From an uncultured Shinella sp. (GTDB lineage: Bacteria; Pseudomonadota; Alphaproteobacteria; Rhizobiales; Rhizobiaceae), in contig CAMLOC010000106.1 of assembly GCA_946481465.1 (NCBI GenBank), forward strand, positions 1 to 8,686: a stretch of 8,686 nucleotides of DNA, given 5' to 3'. Each line of letters starts with the position of its first letter. The first letter of the stretch is position 1. The notes beneath the pieces were generated by a model that saw only the letters and a program-made list of their open reading frames with translations, searched no databases and was not told where the DNA came from. The position numbers and the translations under genes were made by a program. Of this stretch, positions 1-7,015 are shown piece after piece.

Positions 1-1
1 T

Positions 2-55
2 TTCGGCCGCGACCGGCGCTATCCGATCACCAACCGCTATCGCGACCGGGGGTAG
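2..55 (+). CDS. Possible C-terminal end of an upstream gene, cut by the window edge
   Basis: Reading from base 2, an open frame gives 17 residues (FGRDRRYPITNRYRDRG) and stops with TAG at 53-55. The tail is rich in Arg, Tyr and Asp, as is common at the end of small basic or envelope proteins of rhizobia, but 17 residues are too few to name a family. It is in the same direction as the downstream cyclase gene, separated by 136 bp, so the two need not be one operon. It could also be a chance open frame, because two other frames are open here too. Confidence 0.3.
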   Translation, partial: FGRDRRYPITNRYRDRG

Positions 56-191
56 GGACCGCCGGGAAGCGGGGGCGGATGAAATTAAGCATTCGCTCAC
101 CAGCCCGTTTAAGCGATTTTTGCCGTCTGTCGGCTAGTCTTCTCCCAACAATGCCGGGAAAACCGGCCGGGGGCAGCGGGCAGGGAAACGG

Positions 192-1703
192 ATGACGGAC
201 AAGACGCAGTCTGGTCGCTTGAAGCGGCGACGCGGGGTTGGTTTGGCGATACGGGCGGCGGCGGTGATGATCGTCCTGCTGTTCGGCGTCGCCAATTATC
301 TCGTGCTCGATCATGCGAGCGAGCGGGCCGACAGTTTTGTCGCCGAGACCGAGCGCACGCTGGTGCGCAACGAGTTCAGCCACCAGATCAACCAGGTGGT
401 GCAGTACCAGAGCCAGATGTCCTTCTGGGACAAGACCTTCGAGGAACTGAAGGACGGCATGCCGGGCGATGCCTTCGTGCGGGACCAGATCCGCGACTGG
501 ATGTGGTCCGATTTCGGCTTTTCCTGGATGATCTTCACCACGCCCGGCGGCGAGAAGGTGCTCGGCGTCCACCGCGGCGAAAAGGTCTCCGAACGCAGGG
601 CGCGCGAAAAGCTGCACTGGGTGAGCGACCTCACCCTCAAGGCAGAGCGGGCCTACCGGCAGGCGCTGACGCCCGGTCCCGGCGGCTGGCAGGTCGAGGG
701 CGCCAGGGAGGATCCCGATCTCCTGACGCCGTCGCTCCCCGAGATCCACGTCTCCGGCATGCGTCTTATCGATAGCGTCATGAGCATCGTCGTCGTGCAG
801 GCGGTCGTTCCGAAATCGCTCTACATTCCCGCAAGCCGGATGCAGCCGACGCTGCTGATCACCGTCAAGCCCGTCTCGCAGAAGATGCTGGCCAACACCG
901 AAGAGCGGCTCGGCGTTCACGATCTGGGCTTCTCGCCCATCGTGAGGCAGGAGCCCGGCCTCGTGATGACGCCGGTCGGCGCCGACACCTACAATCCGAT
1001 GGTCGCGTCCTGGCGGCCGAACATGCCGGGCGCCTTCGTCTGGGAATCGGCGCTGCCGCAGGTCGCGATATTCGTGCTGGTCTTTGCCGGCGTCATGCTG
1101 TTCGTCACGATGCGGTTTTCCGCGCTCGTCAAGGCGCTGCAGCGCAGCGAGGCGCGCAACGCCTTCCTCGCGCGGCACGATCCTCTGACGGGTCTGAAGA
1201 ACCGCAGCGGCTTCGACGAGGAGGTGCGCCGCGCCATCCGCAAGGGCGAGAACCAGCCCTTCGCCATCCTGGCGCTCGACCTCGACCGGTTCAAGGCCGT
1301 CAACGACCGGCACGGCCATGCCGCGGGCGACGCAGTGCTGCAGGCTGTCGCCCGGCGCTTTTCCGACCGTATCGGCACGCTCGGCTCGGTCGCGCGGCTC
1401 GGCGGCGACGAGTTCTCCGTGCTGCTCGCCGGCGCCTTCAGCCGGCAGGCGCTGCTTGAACTTGCCGAAGGCCTCGTGCGGGATGCGCAGGTGCCGATCG
1501 CCCATGACGGTCAGCTTCTGGTGATCGGCGGCAGTGCGGGCATCGCCCAATTCCCCGATCACGGCGGCAGCGTGCACGACGTGATGGTGATGGCGGACGC
1601 GGCGCTCTATGCCGCCAAGAATGCCGGCCGCAACCGCGCGGCCCATGCCGGCGACCTGGACGGCGCGGCGGTTGCCGCGGCCGGCGCGGCGCGCGCGGCC
1701 TGA
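192..1703 (+). CDS. Membrane-bound CHASE4-GGDEF diguanylate cyclase
   Basis: A 503-residue protein predicted to make cyclic di-GMP from two GTP at the inner membrane in response to a periplasmic signal. A basic N-terminus (KRRR, 11-14) precedes a first membrane helix at about 18-39. An extracytoplasmic domain of about 250 residues follows, with the CHASE4-like pattern QSQMSFWDKTFEEL and then FVRDQIRDWMWSDFGF. A second helix lies at about 290-309. The cytoplasmic GGDEF domain starts at DPLTGLKNR (330-338), has the metal-binding Asp in ALDLDRFK (D363) and an intact GGDEF motif at 404-408, so it should be catalytic. The RxxD inhibitory site normally five residues before GGDEF is absent (GTLG there). 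No EAL domain follows, only an Ala-rich tail. AGGGAA at 182-187 supports this ATG. The CHASE4 ligand is unknown, and the gene appears to stand alone. Confidence 0.9.
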   Translation: MTDKTQSGRLKRRRGVGLAIRAAAVMIVLLFGVANYLVLDHASERADSFVAETERTLVRNEFSHQINQVVQYQSQMSFWDKTFEELKDGMPGDAFVRDQIRDWMWSDFGFSWMIFTTPGGEKVLGVHRGEKVSERRAREKLHWVSDLTLKAERAYRQALTPGPGGWQVEGAREDPDLLTPSLPEIHVSGMRLIDSVMSIVVVQAVVPKSLYIPASRMQPTLLITVKPVSQKMLANTEERLGVHDLGFSPIVRQEPGLVMTPVGADTYNPMVASWRPNMPGAFVWESALPQVAIFVLVFAGVMLFVTMRFSALVKALQRSEARNAFLARHDPLTGLKNRSGFDEEVRRAIRKGENQPFAILALDLDRFKAVNDRHGHAAGDAVLQAVARRFSDRIGTLGSVARLGGDEFSVLLAGAFSRQALLELAEGLVRDAQVPIAHDGQLLVIGGSAGIAQFPDHGGSVHDVMVMADAALYAAKNAGRNRAAHAGDLDGAAVAAAGAARAA

Positions 1704-1717
1704 AGCGGCGGGCGGGC

Positions 1718-1747
1718 TTGATTGCGCCTGCAAGCCGTGCGCATATC
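1718..1747 (+). promoter_or_regulatory. Possible sigma-70-type promoter for the riboswitch-bluB transcript
   Basis: TTGATT (1718-1723) is followed after 17-18 bases by GCATAT/CATATC (1741-1747). This resembles the -35/-10 arrangement of alphaproteobacterial housekeeping promoters. A start a few bases downstream would fall at about 1753-1756, exactly where the conserved riboswitch begins, and this is the main support. The -10 match is weak and the call rests on inspection only. Confidence 0.35.
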
Positions 1748-1749
1748 CT

Positions 1750-1955
1750 TCGCGTCAGGTGCCCGCTTCGGCGGGAGAATCGGGAATCCGGTGCGGGCGA
1801 AAACCCAGGTCCGGAACGTGCCCAACGCTGTGACGGGGATGGCTCGCACCGTAAAAGCTTGAATCGATTCAGGCTTTTGCCACTGGTTGTTCAACCGGGA
1901 AGGCAGGTGCCTGCCGCGTGACCCGAAGTCAGAAGACCGGCCTGGCACGATAGAC
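1750..1955 (+). promoter_or_regulatory. Cobalamin (adenosylcobalamin) riboswitch upstream of bluB
   Basis: The leader carries the ordered conserved blocks of the cobalamin riboswitch: AGGTGCC near 1757-1763; GGGAATCCGGTGCGGGCGAA at 1782-1801; CGCTGTGACGGGGA at 1826-1839; GCCACTGG at 1879-1886; GGGAAGGC at 1897-1904; and GTGACCCGAAGTCAGAAGAC followed by CGGCCTGGC at about 1918-1946, which matches the B12 box. Variable arms are visible: an AT-rich arm (1853-1878) and GGCAGGTGCCTGCC (1902-1915). The element ends about 50 nt before the bluB start. I see no U-tract terminator in that gap, so control is more likely at translation initiation than by termination; that is an inference. Known B12 riboswitches repress when adenosylcobalamin binds, giving feedback on lower-ligand synthesis. 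Confidence 0.95.
1853..1878 (+). repeat. AT-rich inverted repeat forming a peripheral arm of the riboswitch
   Basis: AAAAGC-T-TGAATC is followed directly by GATTCA-G-GCTTTT. Two perfect 6-bp blocks on each side are separated by one T/G position, which can wobble-pair in RNA. The repeat lies in the variable part of the riboswitch just before GCCACTGG, so it is best read as an extended peripheral helix of the aptamer. Its low GC content stands out against its surroundings. Confidence 0.7.
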
Positions 1956-1984
1956 CGAACCGCGCGGACGGCGGCAGGTCGTGA

Positions 1985-3953
<1,969 letters not shown>

Positions 3954-4011
3954 AGGCCGTGGCGGGGGAAGCGCAACGTGCTCCCGGATTTGTGATTAAC
4001 GCGGCCCCTGA

Positions 4012-4028
4012 AATATGATTTTCATATT
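4012..4028. repeat. AT-rich inverted repeat in the divergent intergenic region
   Basis: AATATGA-TTT-TCATATT is a perfect 7-bp inverted repeat with a 3-bp centre, followed by CATGTTTTT. It lies in the roughly 210-bp region between the divergent DUF2865 gene and the oxygenase gene, within very GC-rich DNA. It could be an operator for a dimeric regulator or a short RNA hairpin. No particular regulator can be named. The rest of 3954-4163 shows no gene and no convincing -35/-10 pair. Confidence 0.45.
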
Positions 4029-4151
4029 CATGTTTTTGGCCGCGCCCCGCAATTGATCTCCCCTGGGCCTTGGTGTAGCACTCTCGACAAACTCAACAGC
4101 CGGTCTGCGCCCTTGCCCGCGCATCCGCCCCTGGCGGAAACCGGCCCTTGC

Positions 4152-4159
4152 AGGCAGGT
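4152..4159 (+). promoter_or_regulatory. Ribosome binding site fixing the oxygenase start
   Basis: AGGCAGGT lies 4 nt before the ATG at 4164 (5 nt counted from its AGG core). The frame stays open upstream to a TTG at 4053, but that extension is Pro/Cys-rich and unlike the family, and the TTG lacks a ribosome binding site. The ATG at 4164 is therefore chosen. Confidence 0.6.
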
Positions 4160-4163
4160 ATTC

Positions 4164-5225
4164 ATGCGGATCTCCTCCATCTTGCTCAGCCCCTGGTATG
4201 CGCTCCAGCTCGCGTCCGGTGCAAAGTCCTTCGCTGACAATCCCATCATCGGCAGCAAATGGCTGAACCGGAAGGGCCTGCACGAGAAGCGCGTGTCGCT
4301 CGCCATGCGTATGGCCGCCTGGCGCCGCAGGAAGCTGGAAAACCTCGTCGCCCCGGACCATCGCCGGCAATATGCCGAGAACGGCTTCGTGAAGATCGAG
4401 GACTTCCTGTCGCCCGACGTGTTCGCCGCGGTCACCCGCGAGATCGCCGAGCGCGACTTCGAGCGCTACGACATGCTGCAGGGCGACACCGTCACGCGCC
4501 GCGCGATCATCGACGACAGCGACCTGGAAAGCCTGCCGGGCTTCAAGGCGGCGCGCAACGATCCGCGCGTCACCAATCTCCTGCGCTATGTCTCGTCCCA
4601 TGCCGGCCAGCCGTTGCTCGTCGTGCAAGTGGTGATGGCGCTGCCCTCCGTTATCACGCAGGGCTCCACCGACCCGCAGACCGCGCTGCACAGCGACACG
4701 TTCCAGCCGACGGCCAAGGCGTGGCTCTTCCTGCGCGACGTGGGCGAGGAGGACGGCCCGTTTTCCTATGTGCCGGGCTCGCACGAGATGACGCCGCAGC
4801 GCCTCGCCTGGGAGCGCGGCATCAGCGAGAATGCCGATGCGATCGAGAACAAGTATTCCGCCCGCGGCTCGCTGCGCGTCATGCCGGACGAGCTTGCGGC
4901 ACTCGGCTACGGCCAGCCGGTCAAGATGACGGTGAAGGCGAACACGCTGATCGTCGCCGACACGCACGGCTTCCACGCCCGCAGCCCGAGCTACAAGACG
5001 ACGACGCGCATCGAGATCTACGGCTCGCTGCGCCGCAATCCCTTCCTGCCGTTCACCGGCCTGCATATCGCCTCGCTGCCCTTCATCGCCTCCGGCATGA
5101 ACCGGCTGATCATCTCGGCCATGGGGTTTCGTGCGAAGCTCGGCCTCAAGGGTTCGCCCTGGAAGGATGCCGGCCAGGGCAAGGCCGACGAATGGTCGAA
5201 GCGGCTGAAGCAGCCCTCGGCCTGA
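4164..5225 (+). CDS. Phytanoyl-CoA dioxygenase (PhyH) family Fe(II)/2-oxoglutarate oxygenase
   Basis: A 353-residue predicted cytoplasmic non-haem iron oxygenase that would hydroxylate a substrate while decarboxylating 2-oxoglutarate to succinate. The PhyH-type facial triad is visible: H176 and D178 in TALHSDTFQPTAKAW, and H271 in ADTHGFHARSPS. R282 in TTTRIEIYG is placed to bind the 2-oxoglutarate carboxylate. YVPGSHEMTPQRL between them is the usual PhyH segment after the HxD strand. The N-terminal portion (YAENGFVKIEDFLSPDVFAAV) matches the family's opening pattern. There is no signal peptide. The family covers phytanoyl-CoA, ectoine, halogenation and small-metabolite enzymes, so the substrate cannot be read from the sequence, and no neighbour suggests a pathway. 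It appears to be a single-gene unit ending at a strong hairpin. Confidence 0.85.
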   Translation: MRISSILLSPWYALQLASGAKSFADNPIIGSKWLNRKGLHEKRVSLAMRMAAWRRRKLENLVAPDHRRQYAENGFVKIEDFLSPDVFAAVTREIAERDFERYDMLQGDTVTRRAIIDDSDLESLPGFKAARNDPRVTNLLRYVSSHAGQPLLVVQVVMALPSVITQGSTDPQTALHSDTFQPTAKAWLFLRDVGEEDGPFSYVPGSHEMTPQRLAWERGISENADAIENKYSARGSLRVMPDELAALGYGQPVKMTVKANTLIVADTHGFHARSPSYKTTTRIEIYGSLRRNPFLPFTGLHIASLPFIASGMNRLIISAMGFRAKLGLKGSPWKDAGQGKADEWSKRLKQPSA

Positions 5226-5237
5226 GCCTTTAATCCC

Positions 5238-5277
5238 GGCGAACCGGCCTCTGCCCTTGCAAGGCGGCCGGTTCGTC
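5238..5277 (+). terminator. Strong hairpin after the oxygenase gene, possibly a terminator
   Basis: GAACCGGCC (5241-5249) pairs perfectly with GGCCGGTTC (5266-5274). The stem extends outward by C-G, G-U and G-C pairs, giving about 12 bp. The 16-nt loop contains the small palindrome CCTTGCAAGG. It begins 12 nt after the oxygenase stop. No U-tract follows, so it is not a textbook intrinsic terminator, but U-poor GC hairpins are common after genes in GC-rich alphaproteobacteria. It could instead protect the 3' end or lie in the leader of the ABC-F gene. Confidence 0.55.
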
Positions 5278-5282
5278 CCTAG

Positions 5283-5423
5283 ATGTCCGGCAACGCAATG
5301 CCGACCGGATGGTGCATCATGGATTTCAACCCGACCGCAAACCGACTTCGTTTTGTCCTCGGGGAAATCCGTATCCATGCCGCATTCCATCACCCTTTCC
5401 AAAATCCGCTGGTCCACGCCTGA
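5283..5423 (+). CDS. Possible 46-residue leader ORF overlapping the ABC-F start
   Basis: An ATG at 5283, immediately after an in-frame TAG (5280-5282), opens a frame through internal ATGs (5298, 5319) to TGA at 5421-5423. The peptide begins MSGNAMPTGWCIMDFNPTAN and contains IRIHAAFHHPF. It overlaps the first 47 nt of the ABC-F gene in another frame. The only ribosome-binding candidate is AAGGCGG at 5261-5267, far upstream and buried in the hairpin stem. Leader ORFs are a known control device for some ABC-F resistance genes, which is why it is listed. Random open frames of this size are common in GC-rich DNA, so this is weak. Confidence 0.18.
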   Translation: MSGNAMPTGWCIMDFNPTANRLRFVLGEIRIHAAFHHPFQNPLVHA

Positions 5424-6963
5424 CGGCCGCGCCCTTCTTTCCAATCTCGACCTGACCTTCGGCGCCGAGCGCGCCGGCCTCATCGGCCGCAACGGCGTCG
5501 GCAAGACGACGCTGCTGAAGTTCGTCGCCGGTACGCTTGTGCCGCAATCCGGCACTGTCACGGTGAACGGCACGATCGGCCTCCTGCGCCAGAGCGTGCA
5601 GGTCGGCGCGCAGGAGACCGTCGCCAGCCTGTTCGACATCGTCGAGGCGCTCGACCTCTTTTCCCGCGCCGCGCGCGGCGAGGCGGACGCCGAGGCGCTT
5701 GCCGATGCCGACTGGACGCTGGAGGCGCGGCTTGCCGCCGCGCTTGCCCGCGTCGGGCTTCAGGCGGAGCCGGAGACGCCGCTTGCCGCGCTTTCCGGCG
5801 GGCAGCGCACGCGGGCGGCGCTCGCGGCCCTCATCTTCAGCGAGCCCGATTTCCTGCTGCTCGACGAGCCGACGAACAATCTCGACCGCGACGGGCGGCA
5901 GGCGGTCGTCGACCTCCTCGCCGGTTGGCGGGCGGGCGCCGTCGTGGTCAGCCACGACCGCGAACTGCTGGAGACGATGGACGCCATCGTCGAGCTGACG
6001 ACGCTGGGCGCCACCCGCTACGGCGGCAACTGGAGCGCCTATCGCGAGCGCAAGGCGCTGGAGCTTGCCGCCGCCCGCCGCGACCTTGCGGATGCGGAAA
6101 AGCATGCCGCCGAGGTGGCGCGCACCATGCAGGTCGTCGCCGAGCGCAAGGCGCGCAAGGACAGCGCCGGCCGCCGCAAGAAGGCGCGCGGCGATATCCC
6201 GCGCATCATGCTGGGCGCCATGAAGGAGCGCAGCGAGCTGACGGGCGGCGCCAATGCGCGGCTTGCCGAGGACCGGCAGGCGCAGGCCGGCGAGGCGGTG
6301 GCGACGGCGCGCGGGCGCATCGAGGTTCTCGAACCGCTGACCGTCGCCGTGCCGCCGACCCGTCTTGCCGCCGGCAAGACGGTGCTCCGGCTGGATGGCG
6401 TCACCGCCGGCTACCGGCCTGAGCACCCGGTCATCCGCGACCTGTCCTTCACCATGACGGGGCCGGAGCGGGTGGCCGTGACGGGGCCGAACGGTTCCGG
6501 CAAGACGACGTTCCTGGCGCTCGTCACCGGTGCGCTCGAACCATGGCAGGGCAGCGTGCGCCTCTTTACGGATGTCGCCATGCTCGACCAGAAGGTGAGC
6601 CTGCTCGATCCGGCCCTGTCGATCCGCGACAATTTCCGCCGCATCAACCCGGAGGCCGGCGAAAACGCCTGCCGGGCGGCGCTGGCGCGCTTCATGTTCC
6701 GCGCGGATGCCGCCCTGCAGGTCACCGGCAGCCTTTCGGGCGGGCAGTTGCTGCGCGCCGGCCTTGCCTGCGTGCTCGGCGCAAGCACACCGCCAGCGCT
6801 GCTGATCCTCGACGAGCCGACCAACCATCTCGACATCGAGGCCATCGAGGCGGTGGAAGCGGGCCTGCGGGCCTATGACGGCGCGCTCCTCGTCGTCAGC
6901 CACGACGAGCCGTTTCTTGCCGCAATCGGCATGACGCGCAGGCTGGAGCTTGCGGCAGCGTGA
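5377..6963 (+). CDS. ABC-F family ATPase (ribosome-associated translation factor type)
   Basis: A 528-residue soluble protein with two ABC ATPase domains and no membrane helix, the layout of ABC-F proteins that bind the ribosomal E site and act on stalled or drug-bound ribosomes. Domain 1 has Walker A GRNGVGKTT (37-45), signature LSGGQ (139-143), Walker B LLLDEPTNNLD (160-170) and switch His H193. Domain 2 has GPNGSGKTT (370-378), LSGGQ (453-457), LILDEPTNHLD (476-486) and H509. Both catalytic Glu residues (E164, E480) are present. The linker of about 100 residues (from about 226) is a coiled-coil pair with a very basic tip, ERKARKDSAGRRKKARGDIP (256-275), which would reach toward the P-site tRNA or peptidyl-transferase centre. 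There is no Uup-type C-terminal extension. The ATG at 5377 has GGGGAA 10 nt upstream; upstream in-frame codons lack a better site. Whether it is housekeeping or gives antibiotic resistance cannot be told. Confidence 0.92.
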   Translation: MPHSITLSKIRWSTPDGRALLSNLDLTFGAERAGLIGRNGVGKTTLLKFVAGTLVPQSGTVTVNGTIGLLRQSVQVGAQETVASLFDIVEALDLFSRAARGEADAEALADADWTLEARLAAALARVGLQAEPETPLAALSGGQRTRAALAALIFSEPDFLLLDEPTNNLDRDGRQAVVDLLAGWRAGAVVVSHDRELLETMDAIVELTTLGATRYGGNWSAYRERKALELAAARRDLADAEKHAAEVARTMQVVAERKARKDSAGRRKKARGDIPRIMLGAMKERSELTGGANARLAEDRQAQAGEAVATARGRIEVLEPLTVAVPPTRLAAGKTVLRLDGVTAGYRPEHPVIRDLSFTMTGPERVAVTGPNGSGKTTFLALVTGALEPWQGSVRLFTDVAMLDQKVSLLDPALSIRDNFRRINPEAGENACRAALARFMFRADAALQVTGSLSGGQLLRAGLACVLGASTPPALLILDEPTNHLDIEAIEAVEAGLRAYDGALLVVSHDEPFLAAIGMTRRLELAAA

Positions 6964-6980
6964 GGCGATGCCCGCAGCCC

Positions 6981-7015
6981 CCGGAGGTGGTCTCCTCCGG
7001 CCCGGTCAGGCCGGG
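6981..7015. terminator. Tandem GC hairpins between the convergent ABC-F and dme genes
   Basis: CCGGAGG (6981-6987) pairs with CCTCCGG (6994-7000) around a 6-nt loop, directly followed by CCCGG-TCAGG-CCGGG (7001-7015). The first hairpin is 17 bp past the ABC-F stop. The second overlaps the dme stop codon (7006-7008). Symmetry lets them work for both strands. There is no T-tract on either side, so termination is plausible but not proven by sequence. Confidence 0.5.

Noticed and set aside
56..191. Promoter or terminator before the cyclase gene
   Set aside because: The 136-bp gap has a few T-runs (for example TTTAAGCGATTTTT) but no -35/-10 pair with acceptable spacing and no solid stem; only the ribosome binding site at 182-187 is supportable.
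27..1733. A 568-codon open frame on the minus strand across the cyclase gene
   Set aside because: It is the mirror of a convincing CHASE4-GGDEF gene in GC-rich DNA, is rich in His/Arg/Gly without any recognisable motif, and covers no independent region.
1715..1736. GGCTTG...CAAGCC as a terminator for the cyclase gene
   Set aside because: Only 6 bp of stem with a 10-nt loop and no T-tract, and it overlaps the likely bluB promoter, so the evidence is too weak.
4053..4163. Extended N-terminus of the oxygenase from the TTG at 4053
   Set aside because: The extra 37 residues are Pro/Cys-rich and unlike the PhyH family, the TTG has no ribosome binding site, and a good one precedes the ATG at 4164.
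3996..5639. A 547-codon minus-strand open frame across the oxygenase and the start of the ABC-F gene
   Set aside because: It spans two well-supported genes on the other strand and an intergenic hairpin, with no domain-like motif.
5326..6903. A 525-codon minus-strand open frame across the ABC-F gene
   Set aside because: The plus strand encodes all the ABC motifs; the opposite frame is compositionally typical of antisense GC-rich coding DNA.
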